From the NCBI RefSeq assembly GCF_001618955.1, contig NZ_LVYV01000002.1, positions 228,286 through 292,285 of the forward strand: 64,000 nucleotides of DNA. Reading direction: 5' to 3'. A program made the position numbers and the translations under genes. Source of the DNA: Tardiphaga robiniae. GTDB taxonomy: Bacteria; Pseudomonadota; Alphaproteobacteria; Rhizobiales; Xanthobacteraceae. Each line of letters begins with the position of its first letter. The first letter of the stretch is position 1. Below the pieces are notes generated by a model, which ran no database searches, had not been told where the DNA came from, and saw nothing but the letters and a program-made list of their open reading frames with translations. Shown piece by piece: positions 1 to 7,366 of the stretch.

Positions 1-308
1 CATTCGGAGGCCAGGATATCCAGGATCGCGTTGGAGTGTTTCGGGATTGGGCCGTCGTCGAAGGTCAGCACGACCTCCTTGTCCTGGAGCGGCAACGTCT
101 CGGCATATTGCATGGTGCCGATCTTGGGATGTTCGCGGGGATCGACCACGATGGTGCGCGAGGTGCCGAGCGCGCCGGGATTGCCCGGGCACGCCTCGGC
201 CGACAAGGCACTGGTGGTGGAGGCTGCGGCGGCGGTGAACAGGGTCAGGCCGGTGAGCAGGCTCAGGCACAGAAGGCGTCGTGCCCGGTCAGTCGTCGCC
301 TTGTTCAT
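1..308 (-). CDS. Polysaccharide deacetylase family protein, 5' part (runs off the window)
   Basis: The minus strand carries an open frame starting at an ATG at 306-308 and running off the left edge, so only about 102 N-terminal residues are visible. They begin with a basic tip and a hydrophobic segment typical of a signal peptide (about residues 10-37, ending near ALSAEAC), followed by the NodB-homology motif VVLTFDDGP, whose aspartates bind the metal and activate water in this family. The product should be exported and remove N- or O-acyl groups from a polysaccharide. The visible part parallels the next gene downstream of its start (426-1238, same strand) almost motif by motif, so the two are tandem paralogues. 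The exact substrate cannot be told. Confidence 0.85.
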   Translation of the reverse strand, partial: MNKATTDRARRLLCLSLLTGLTLFTAAAASTTSALSAEACPGNPGALGTSRTIVVDPREHPKIGTMQYAETLPLQDKEVVLTFDDGPIPKHSNAILDILASE

Positions 309-425
309 TGATCGATCCGTCACTCGCTTTGATGTCGGCTGTAAAGTTACCGGGGCGGCTGTGAACGCAATGTTAATCATGTCGGCCCGCCGACGGTATT
401 TTCCGCATCCTGATGATCGCGAGTT

Positions 426-1238
426 CTACTGGGAACTGGGGCGGGCGGAGGAGCCGGCGGCCGGTGGCACGATATGCACGACCCGGTAGCGGTTCTCCCG
501 GAGATAGCGCAGGAAATCGGGCAGCATCGCGGCAGTCTGCGCCTTGGTGTCGTGAAACAGGATGATTCCCCGTCCGGCGGCCTTGAGCCGGCCGGTAATC
601 AGCTCCAGTTGCTGCTGCGGGGTCATGGGATTCCAGTCGCTGGCCCAGAAATCCGCGCCGAACACCGCGATCCGGCGGGACTGCAGCAGGTCGAGCAAGG
701 CCGGCGTCGACTCGAAATAGGGGAATCGAAAGAATGGTGTGGTCGGCACGGTGGTGGCCTTGCCATTCAGCGCCATTTCGTCGGCGCTGATGCCGCGGTC
801 GATCTGTTCGACGGCAGCCGCATTGCTGATCTTCTTGAGGTCGGCATGGGCGAGGGTGTGATGTCCAATGGTATGGCCCTCGGCGGCCATGCGCTTCACC
901 AGCGCCGCATTGGCCGTCGCGCTGTTGCCGATCAGGAAGAAGGTCGCGCGAACACATTCGCGCGAGAGTGCTGTGAGAATCTTCGCCGTGGTCGGCGCAT
1001 GCGGGCCATCGTCGAAGGTCAGCACGACCTCGCGGTCTTCCAGCGGCAGCGTATCCGGAAAACTCTGCGTTCCGACCCGCGGGTAGGTCTTGGGATCCAC
1101 AGTCAGAATGCGCGCGGTGCCCAGCGTATCCTTGCGCGGGCAGTCTTCGGCATGTGCGACGATGGTGGAAGCAATCAAGGCAAAGATGGCGGCCTTCAAC
1201 ACGATCACGACACTTTCCCGGCCGCTGATTTCGCGCAC
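426..1238 (-). CDS. Polysaccharide deacetylase family protein
   Basis: This 270-residue protein has an N-terminal hydrophobic export signal (about residues 9-30), then the NodB fold of carbohydrate esterase family 4. The motif VVLTFDDGPH contains the catalytic/metal aspartates at 76-77, and HHTLAH near 126-131 supplies the H-x3-H metal ligands. Such enzymes deacetylate chitin-like oligomers, peptidoglycan or exopolysaccharide in the periplasm. It lies just upstream, in transcription order, of the partial paralogue at 1-308, and the pair probably arose by duplication. The start chosen keeps a charged tip before the hydrophobic core; a GTG about 10 codons further in is possible. The substrate is unknown. 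Confidence 0.88.
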   Translation of the reverse strand: MREISGRESVVIVLKAAIFALIASTIVAHAEDCPRKDTLGTARILTVDPKTYPRVGTQSFPDTLPLEDREVVLTFDDGPHAPTTAKILTALSRECVRATFFLIGNSATANAALVKRMAAEGHTIGHHTLAHADLKKISNAAAVEQIDRGISADEMALNGKATTVPTTPFFRFPYFESTPALLDLLQSRRIAVFGADFWASDWNPMTPQQQLELITGRLKAAGRGIILFHDTKAQTAAMLPDFLRYLRENRYRVVHIVPPAAGSSARPSSQ

Positions 1239-1374
1239 CGCATTTTTCCGATTGCATCAGGCATTGCGCATTGGGTAATGCCTGATGCGAGCTTCCGTTC
1301 ACAGATGGATTAGCGCATTTCTTCAGGAATCGCGCTAGCTCCGTCACCCCCCAAACAAGCAGGCGAGGTGCGGC

Positions 1375-2805
1375 ATGGCCGATGACGTCGATCTCGCCCA
1401 ACCGGTCGCTCCCGAGGAATTGTCGGCGCTCGACAAGATGCCGATGCGCGACGATGCAGGCGACATTCGCCCCGAATTTGTCGAGGCGATCTCGCACGCG
1501 GTTCAGGTTGCCGATACCGCATTCCTCAAGGAGATCGTCGGCGAGCTCCACGAGGCCGATCTTGGCGACCTGATCGAAGCGCTCGATGCCGACGAGCGCG
1601 CGCCCTTGATCGAACTGACCGGCGCCGATTTCGACTTCTCGGCGCTCAACGAAGTCGACGACACCGTCCGTGAGGAACTGCTCGAGGAGCTGGAGCCCGA
1701 GACCGTCGCCGAGGGCGTTCGCGAACTCGATTCCGACGATGCCGTCGAACTGCTCGAAGGCGTCGACGAGGAGGTCCAGGACGAGATCCTCGAGAAGCTG
1801 CCGCTCTCAGAGCGCGTGGCGCTCGAGCGCAGCCTGGATTATCCGGAAAACTCTGCCGGCCGGCGCATGCAGACCGAATTCATCTCGGTGCCGCAGGATT
1901 GGACCGTCGGCCAGGCCATCGACTACATGCGCGAGACGCCGGACCTGCCGGAACGCTTCTACGAGATCTATGCCGTGGACCAGTGGCAGCGCTGGCAGGG
2001 CGCGATATCGCTCGACGCGCTGTTGCGGGCGCGCCGTCCAGTGTCGCTGGCCGATCTGGTCGACGAAGACCGCCGCCGTGTCTCCGTGGTCGATGATCAG
2101 GAGGAAGTGGCGCGGATGTTCGGCAAGTACAACCTTGTCGCGGCACCCGTGGTGGATATCGACAACCGCCTGGTGGGCGTCATCACCATCGATGACGTCG
2201 TCGATGTCATCGAGGAGGAGGCCGACGAGGACCTCAAGGCGCTCGGCGGCGTCACGTCAGACGAAGAACTGTCGGATAATTTCTGGACCATCGCCAAGGG
2301 CCGTTTCGCCTGGCTGCTCGTCAATCTCGCCACCGCTTTCATCGCGTCGTCGGTGCTGGGCCTGTTCGAGGACCAGTTGCAGCAGATGGTGGCGCTCGCG
2401 GTGCTGGCGCCCATTGTCGCTAGCCAGGGCGGCAATGCCGCAACCCAGACCATGACGGTCGCGGTGCGCGCATTGGCGACGCGGCAGCTCAACCCCAACA
2501 ACGCCCTGCGCATCGTGATCCGCGAAGGCCTTGTCGGGTTGATCAATGGTCTGGCCTTTGCCGTGATCACCGGCATCGCAGCCTATGCCTGGTTCAAGAC
2601 GCCCGGTCTCGGCATCGTCATCGGCCTTGCAATGATCTGCAATCTGATCGCCGGCGCACTCGGTGGCATCCTGATCCCGATGGTGCTCGAACGCGTCAAG
2701 GCCGATCCGGCCGTCGCCTCCGGTACCTTCGTGACCACGGTGACCGACGTGGTCGGCTTCTTCGCTTTCTTGGGGATCGCGACGCTGTGGTTCGGGCTGA
2801 AGTAG
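1375..2805 (+). CDS. mgtE: Magnesium transporter MgtE
   Basis: The 476-residue product has the complete MgtE architecture. It starts with a very acidic helical N domain (about 1-145, rich in E and D as expected for a magnesium-sensing domain). A pair of CBS domains follows (about 150-270, including VVDIDNRLVGVITIDDVVD). The C-terminal part carries five membrane helices (about 310-475) with the family signature around ASQGGNAATQTM. MgtE proteins form dimeric magnesium channels of the inner membrane that close when the cytosolic domains bind magnesium. Length is normal for the family. The gene stands alone between a divergent deacetylase and a CoA-transferase. No magnesium riboswitch was recognised in the 130-base leader. 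Confidence 0.96.
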   Translation: MADDVDLAQPVAPEELSALDKMPMRDDAGDIRPEFVEAISHAVQVADTAFLKEIVGELHEADLGDLIEALDADERAPLIELTGADFDFSALNEVDDTVREELLEELEPETVAEGVRELDSDDAVELLEGVDEEVQDEILEKLPLSERVALERSLDYPENSAGRRMQTEFISVPQDWTVGQAIDYMRETPDLPERFYEIYAVDQWQRWQGAISLDALLRARRPVSLADLVDEDRRRVSVVDDQEEVARMFGKYNLVAAPVVDIDNRLVGVITIDDVVDVIEEEADEDLKALGGVTSDEELSDNFWTIAKGRFAWLLVNLATAFIASSVLGLFEDQLQQMVALAVLAPIVASQGGNAATQTMTVAVRALATRQLNPNNALRIVIREGLVGLINGLAFAVITGIAAYAWFKTPGLGIVIGLAMICNLIAGALGGILIPMVLERVKADPAVASGTFVTTVTDVVGFFAFLGIATLWFGLK

Positions 2806-3052
2806 GGATCATTCGCGACGTTTCAGCCGTCTTGATTCATCTTATGCTCAATTGCCCTTTGCGACTGCCGTGCCATCGGGCTGCGCAAGCCCGATGTCCA
2901 GATAAGCCTCTATCTGCTTCACGAGCTGTGCCCTCTTGAATGGGATAGCCCTCATGCTCACAAAGCGGTGCACTCGGGGTGATTTTCCTGTAAGCGCTCG
3001 CTTCACACGTTCTCCGTGGCCGACGTGACGAACCAACATACAGGAGGAATAC

Positions 3053-4276
3053 ATGCCGGCTCTGCCGCTCTCGGGCATCAAGGTTATCGATATGACGCGG
3101 GTGCTTGCCGGCCCGATAGCAGGTCAGATGCTCGGCGATCTCGGCGCGGAAGTCATCAAGATCGAACGCCCTGGAACTGGCGACGATTCCCGCGCGTTCG
3201 GCCCTCCCTATCTGAACGATCCGGACGGTAGCAGGCGAGACAACTCCTTCTATCTTTGCGCCAATCGCAACAAGAAATCGGTCACCGTCAATGTGGCCAA
3301 GCCTGAAGGCCAGGAGATCGTTCGCGAACTCGTCAAGACCGCCGACGTGTTGTTGGAAAACTACAAGGTCGGCGACCTCAAGCGTTATGGCCTCGACTAC
3401 GACGCGATCAAAGCCATCAACCCGCGCATCGTTTACTGCTCGGTGACGGGCTTCGGACAAACCGGTCCCTACGCCACACGCGCCGGCTATGATGCGATCC
3501 TGCAGGCGATGGGTGGTCTCATGAGCGTGACGGGCCATCTCGATGGCGAGCCGGGCGAGGGCCCCATGAAGGTCGGTCCCTCGATCGTGGACTATATGAC
3601 CGGCTTGAATGCCACCATCGGCGTGATGTCGGCGCTCTATCATCGCGATGCCGGCGGCGGCGAGGGACAGCAAATCGATGCTTGTCTGTTCGATACGGTG
3701 ATCGCCTCCCTTTCACATTGGCTCCAACCCTATCTCATCAGCGGAAAAGTCCCGCCGCGGCGCGGAACCTGGGGCAATGGCGGCATGCCTGCCGGTGTCT
3801 TCCGTTGCACCGATGGCGAGTTGATGCTCGTGAATGGTAATGACGGCCAGTTCCAGCGGACATGCGAAGTGCTCGGAGAGCCGGACCTGGCCAAGGATCC
3901 GCGCTTCCTGAAGAACAACGATCGTGTCCAGCATGGCAAGGAGATCATGGCCATCTTCGCCGGTCTTTTCCTGAAGCAGCCCGTCGCCTACTGGCTGGAG
4001 CGTCTGGAGGCGGTCGGCGTACCGTCCGGCCCGATCAACGACTTCGATCAGGTTTTCGCGGACCCTCATGTGAAGTCCCGCGGTATGCGCGTGAGCTCAA
4101 ACCATCCCTTCGAGGCGGCGCTTTCGCTCGTACGAAATCCGCTGATGTTTTCGGGCACGCCGATCACCGAATATCACGCGCCGCCACTTCTCGGCTCCAA
4201 CACGGACGAAATCCTGTCCACCATCGGCTACGACGGCGAACGGATCGCCGCGCTGAGGACGAAGGGCATCGTCTAG
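3053..4276 (+). CDS. CaiB/BaiF (class III) CoA-transferase
   Basis: The 407-residue protein begins LPLSGIKVIDMTRVLAGP and contains VTGFGQTGPY and GPSIVDYMTGLNA, all hallmarks of class III CoA-transferases such as formyl-CoA transferase. Asp180, within the last motif, fits the catalytic aspartate that forms the acyl-enzyme anhydride. The enzyme would move CoA from an acyl-CoA donor to a carboxylic acid in the cytoplasm. A strong ribosome-binding site (AGGAGG) lies 6 bases before the ATG. There is no adjacent pathway gene, so the acid it activates cannot be deduced. A perfect 11-bp hairpin follows 49 bases downstream and probably ends the transcript. Confidence 0.93.
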   Translation: MPALPLSGIKVIDMTRVLAGPIAGQMLGDLGAEVIKIERPGTGDDSRAFGPPYLNDPDGSRRDNSFYLCANRNKKSVTVNVAKPEGQEIVRELVKTADVLLENYKVGDLKRYGLDYDAIKAINPRIVYCSVTGFGQTGPYATRAGYDAILQAMGGLMSVTGHLDGEPGEGPMKVGPSIVDYMTGLNATIGVMSALYHRDAGGGEGQQIDACLFDTVIASLSHWLQPYLISGKVPPRRGTWGNGGMPAGVFRCTDGELMLVNGNDGQFQRTCEVLGEPDLAKDPRFLKNNDRVQHGKEIMAIFAGLFLKQPVAYWLERLEAVGVPSGPINDFDQVFADPHVKSRGMRVSSNHPFEAALSLVRNPLMFSGTPITEYHAPPLLGSNTDEILSTIGYDGERIAALRTKGIV

Positions 4277-4325
4277 GCCGGTCGGGGCAGGCGATCGATG
4301 GCGTCACACCTGTATTCGCTCTCAT

Positions 4326-4352
4326 CTCCGACCGACCGCAAGTCGGTCGGAG
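4326..4352. terminator. Bidirectional terminator-like hairpin between converging genes
   Basis: A perfect 11-bp stem (CTCCGACCGAC / GTCGGTCGGAG) closes a 5-base loop between the stop of the CoA-transferase and the stop of the convergent membrane-protein gene. The flank towards the right is AT-rich but has no long T run, so it may end transcription weakly or act in both directions. Confidence 0.6.
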
Positions 4353-4365
4353 AGCCAATTAAACT

Positions 4366-4725
4366 TTAGCTGTTCGCTCGCGCGCTCATGCTTAACGTTC
4401 GGCCATCGGATAGCCACGAACACACCGCGGCTGGTAGTCCTCCGACGAGCCCAACCATCAAGATTGGCCATAAGTCGTTTGATCCTCCCCACATGAAAAG
4501 CATGATCAAGACTGCAGGGAGTGCTGCCGTCACCGCCGTTCCCATAACTCGGAGTGGCTTTGCAGAAAGCATCCAATCGACCCAAGCCAGCAGCAAGGCC
4601 GGGATAACCGCGATTGCGTAGGACTCAACCATCCAATCGAGAAGATTCTTAAACCCATCAGGCGCCGTGAATACGACCAACGCAAGAGGCGGAAAGAGAG
4701 CCGGGAAAATCAGAAAGCGTTTCAT
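4366..4725 (-). CDS. Small multi-spanning membrane protein of unknown function
   Basis: The frame encodes about 119 residues when started at the internal ATG that gives MKRFLIFPALFPPLAL; an ATG 12 codons upstream is also open but adds only a charged, non-membrane tip. Four hydrophobic stretches are visible (around FLIFPALFPPLALVVF, the SYAIAVIPALLLAWV segment, the MGTAVTAALPAVLIMLF segment and LWPILMVGLVGGLPAAV), so it is probably an inner-membrane protein with four helices. I do not recognise a function. It lies directly upstream of a stretch with a frameshifted second small membrane-protein gene (4851-5041, same strand). Confidence 0.65.
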   Translation of the reverse strand: MKRFLIFPALFPPLALVVFTAPDGFKNLLDWMVESYAIAVIPALLLAWVDWMLSAKPLRVMGTAVTAALPAVLIMLFMWGGSNDLWPILMVGLVGGLPAAVCSWLSDGRTLSMSARANS

Positions 4726-4850
4726 GCCACCTTCGTCAGTCTTCGTGGCGATCTTGTTCAATTTTGAAGTCTCATAGTGTTGCCAGCGGCGTAGCCGGTG
4801 GGTGCCCCAAACCGGTCCTGCCGTCGTTATCCGTCAACGTAGCAGCGTGC

Positions 4851-5041
4851 TCAACGCAACAATTGCAGCACCAAGGCCGGGCTTGCGGCGACAACGGCAC
4901 TCAAAGCGAAGCTGACAGAGCCTAGGGCGAGAGCGCCAACAAATCCGTGCTGCTGCCAGCCATAAGGAGCACTGAAAATGTGGCCGCTCCAACTACAGAT
5001 ATCGTCCATACAACTTGAATTGCGATCTTCAGAGTCGCCAC
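4851..5041 (-). pseudogene. Frameshifted small membrane-protein gene
   Basis: Read on the minus strand, a GTG at 5041 preceded by AGGAG opens a frame with a membrane helix (KIAIQVVWTISVVGAAT) that hits a stop after 39 codons. Shifting frame near the TTTT run about 65 bases in restores a sensible continuation (YGWQQHGFVGALALGSV, then a second hydrophobic segment ending VLQLLR and TGA). The total span is 191 bases, two more than a multiple of three, which fits a single-base deletion or similar indel. It therefore looks like a two-helix membrane protein that has lost its frame, unless the sequence itself has an error. It sits upstream of the intact small membrane gene on the same strand. Confidence 0.5.
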
Positions 5042-5323
5042 GTCGGCGCTCCTATTCCACATTCAGATGAACCAATGCTGGGCCTTCGATGACCAAAGTT
5101 GCATGCGTCACTTATTGTCTGAAAATCTCGTGAGCCAGGTCAAGGCATATTCAAAGGCATTGATTGAAGAGAGCGTAGCGAAAGCCGCGTACCCGCTCGT
5201 TTCGCTTTCCCACTCGACGTCCGGCCCTTCCGCCACACCCGCCGGTGTACCGGCTCGCGGGGCTTCATTTGCTCACAGTGGTATTGCGTTCCATATTTTC
5301 GATGCGCCGAACGGAGATCTCAA

Positions 5324-5809
5324 ATGAAGCTCAAACTTTCCGCCGCGCTGCTCGCCGCAAGCCTCCCGCTCTCATCGATAGCTTTCGCCCAGGGCACCGC
5401 GCCCGCCGACGTTGCAGTGATCAATGCTTGCCTGAAGACCGCGGAGGAAACCGGCGGTTTCGGCGGCGCGTGTGTCGGGCTCGTCGCCGACCCCTGCATC
5501 AAAAAGGCGGAGGGCGTGAATGACGATGTCGCCAAATGGAAAGCCTGCGCGGCGCGCGAACTCGCCATTTGGACGCAGAAAACCAATGAGGCGCTAAAGA
5601 AGGTTGAGGCCGGCGGGTTCGCCGACAAGATCAAGGCGGTCAAGGACTCGCAGAAAACCTTCGCCGCGTCGCGTGATCGCTTCTGCGCGGTCTTCGACAA
5701 AGTCGAGTCCGGCATGTACCGGGGCGACGCGAACTACTGCCGCCTGCGCGAGACCGCGAACCGCGCGCTGAGCTTGATCAAGCTCAGCGCTGCGGTCAAC
5801 GAGCACTGA
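5324..5809 (+). CDS. Secreted LprI-like (DUF1311-like) protein
   Basis: The 161-residue protein starts with a clear signal peptide (MKLKLSAALLAASLPLSS... cleaved after AFA). The mature part is helical with six cysteines (ACLKTAEE, GACVGL, DPCIKK, KACAAR, DRFCAVF and NYCRLRETANRA). Spacing and sequence around the last cysteine and the following T-x2-R match the lysozyme-inhibitor LprI-like family, a periplasmic helical hairpin held by disulfides. The assignment is by pattern only. The last 15 codons contain a perfect 26-bp palindrome (5765-5790), which makes the strand-opposite reading encode the same ALSLIKLSA peptide. Confidence 0.72.
   Translation: MKLKLSAALLAASLPLSSIAFAQGTAPADVAVINACLKTAEETGGFGGACVGLVADPCIKKAEGVNDDVAKWKACAARELAIWTQKTNEALKKVEAGGFADKIKAVKDSQKTFAASRDRFCAVFDKVESGMYRGDANYCRLRETANRALSLIKLSAAVNEH
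5765..5790. repeat. Perfect 26-bp palindrome in the 3' end of a gene
   Basis: The 13-base arm GCGCTGAGCTTGA is followed immediately by its exact reverse complement, giving a 26-bp palindrome with no mismatch. It lies inside the last codons of the LprI-like gene, about 20 bases before the stop. It could act as a terminator stem, a protein site, or simply be chance in coding DNA. Confidence 0.8.
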
Positions 5810-6054
5810 GACCTCTTAGTCCCACTCTCAATTGTCTCTCGCATAGGCGTATCGTCGATGTGGGGGCAGAGCGCGAGAGCTTTCCGCTGTTTTTGCAAAC
5901 GACGTGACAGCCCTTCGAACAAAACCTGAAGTATTCCTCTTTCGTCACGATTTTATTTGGTTCGACCATCCTTGTTAAACGAGAGAAGCTATTGCAGATG
6001 CGCTCAATTTCTAATGTAAGCTAATACAGAGTTGATGGTCGAAAGTCGCTCTTC

Positions 6055-6660
6055 TTGCTCCTGCTTTTATTTGCGATCCCCTCGGATGACTGCTCCGCGC
6101 AGACACCGCCGCCCCCAATCAACGAACGTGCGTTCGAGCGCGTGCCGCCGACAGTCGTAACGAGGTTGGCGACCCGCTTTTCGCTAGGCTCATTTGCGGG
6201 CCGCTTCGAGGAGACGCGGCTCGACGCGGTTCGCGAAGCCTTGGGCGAAGGGACCATCCAACACCGAGGGGACGCTGGAGATAGTATCTATTGGCTGTGT
6301 TATCGGCGCGCGCAGCATCGATTGTGGGTCGTGTCCGGCGGGGAGATAGGCGGCCCGGATCATCTCGTCATGGAAATCGTTGAAGAGCTCACCGAGAAAG
6401 ACGCCGGGGCTTCGACCGATTGCGGCATTATCCCGGAAAAATTCTCGCCCGTCATCTTCGACGGCAAGCTGCATTTAGGTATGTCGCGTCAGGAGGTAAT
6501 CACGGCGTTGGGACCGCCGTCGAAGTCGGAAGCTGCTCAGATCGTGTATTCGCACGAGGGAAAGCTCGCAGACGGTTTCGATGAGACCGCTTGGCTCATT
6601 CTCCGATTTCGTGAAAACAAGCTTGTGTCCATGCGCGGCGGCAAGACCGCAACGAATTGA
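6055..6660 (+). CDS. Exported hypothetical protein, start codon uncertain
   Basis: The frame encodes about 201 residues with an N-terminal hydrophobic core (LLLLLFAIP) ending near CSAQ, so the product is probably exported. The C-terminal half contains GKLHLGMSRQEVITALGPPS, a pattern seen in BamE/SmpA-type folds, but this is only a resemblance. No ATG or GTG precedes the hydrophobic core in frame; the only start is TTG at 6055, placed in the middle of the signal peptide. The in-frame upstream codons read RKSLF, ideal for a signal-peptide tip, and an ATG at 6035 lies one frame off. A lost base just after that ATG would explain this. Function is unknown. Confidence 0.55.
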   Translation: MLLLLFAIPSDDCSAQTPPPPINERAFERVPPTVVTRLATRFSLGSFAGRFEETRLDAVREALGEGTIQHRGDAGDSIYWLCYRRAQHRLWVVSGGEIGGPDHLVMEIVEELTEKDAGASTDCGIIPEKFSPVIFDGKLHLGMSRQEVITALGPPSKSEAAQIVYSHEGKLADGFDETAWLILRFRENKLVSMRGGKTATN

Positions 6661-6915
6661 AGTGGCTGTGAGCAGCGTTCGTGCTTTGCGACGGATGGGA
6701 GCGAGCCATGCCCGCTCCCGCACGACCTGCATCACATACCCGAGCCGAATGCCTATCGATGCCCGGATGGCGGCTCATGGTTCAAAGCGGCCTCGCTCGC
6801 CGAAGCATGTTTCACGCGGTTTCAGCAACAAGGGTGCCCGGCCATCCCGCATCTCTTGGGGCCGACGATCGCCAACACCGGGATCGCCGGCTCACTTGTC
6901 TTCACGGCTCCTTAA
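6661..6915 (+). pseudogene. Open in-frame remnant directly after the upstream stop
   Basis: The reading frame continues for 84 sense codons after the TGA that ends the upstream gene, up to a TAA at 6913-6915. It has no ATG, GTG or TTG in frame. The second part (PEPNAYRCPDGGSWFKAASL onward to SLVFTAP) has the third-position GC preference of real genes here. It could be the tail of a decayed gene, the end of a stop-interrupted longer gene, or chance. I do not recognise the sequence. Confidence 0.25.
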
Positions 6916-6940
6916 CGGTAATCGACGACCATCACGCGCA

Positions 6941-7273
6941 ATGAGGTCGAACATGCGCTTGCGGTTGAAGGCTGACGGACGGATCGTCGAATTGCGGGAC
7001 GGGCACGAGGTGCCGCTGGTGCCCGATATGCCTGTCGTGCCGGAACCGGTCGCGGTGCGACCCGGCGAAGCAGAAGTTCGCGATCTGCGCCGCCGCGCGC
7101 AGCTGACCCAGATGGAATTTGCCGCGCGTCTTGGCGTTCCCGTCGAGACCATCCGCAATTGGGAGCAGGGCAAGCGCATGCCGCGCGGTCCAGCCCGTGC
7201 CTTGCTGGCGGTGATCGCACACGCACCGGAGACAGTGTTCGCGGCGCTCGCACCGGTTGCTGCGGACGCCTGA
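6941..7273 (+). CDS. XRE-type helix-turn-helix regulator (antitoxin-like)
   Basis: Starting at ATG 6941 (or 6953, which is also in frame) the protein has 110 residues. The C-terminal half is a lambda-Cro/XRE DNA-binding domain with TQMEFAARLGVPVETIRNW followed by EQGKRMPRGPARALL, a form common in HigA/NadS-like antitoxins and their solitary relatives. The first 45 residues are rich in V, P and E and may be a small dimerisation arm. No toxin gene is adjacent, so it is best called an orphan regulator. The open frame extends far upstream of the chosen start, but that part lacks coding character. Confidence 0.8.
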   Translation: MRSNMRLRLKADGRIVELRDGHEVPLVPDMPVVPEPVAVRPGEAEVRDLRRRAQLTQMEFAARLGVPVETIRNWEQGKRMPRGPARALLAVIAHAPETVFAALAPVAADA

Positions 7274-7348
7274 ACCATCGTTGTGGATCATCGCCTGTGC
7301 TGACGCGCCGGCCATGTCCAGGAGAAGCTGGTCGGCATTCGTATCGTT

Positions 7349-7361
7349 CCTCTGTCAGAGG
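7349..7361 (+). promoter_or_regulatory. Small hairpin overlapping the ribosome-binding site of the reductase gene
   Basis: The arms CCTCTG and CAGAGG flank a single T. The right arm overlaps the Shine-Dalgarno GAGGAG of the next gene, whose ATG is 6-9 bases further on. A 5-bp stem with a 3-base loop is the realistic structure. It may damp translation slightly; no ligand-binding structure is evident. Confidence 0.35.
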
Positions 7362-7366
7362 AGAAG

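Noticed and set aside
373..1551. A long minus-strand frame overlapping the deacetylase and mgtE starts
   Set aside because: It is in a different frame from the deacetylase, which has the NodB motifs, and has Arg/Pro-rich shadow composition.
2848..2955. A 35-residue minus-strand frame (RAIPFKRAQLVKQIEAYLD...) downstream of mgtE
   Set aside because: The composition looks protein-like and it may be a gene scrap, but there is no ribosome-binding site, no promoter and no family I recognise.
5067..5327. An 86-residue frame before the LprI-like gene
   Set aside because: It has no ribosome-binding site, overlaps the next start and lacks GC3 bias.
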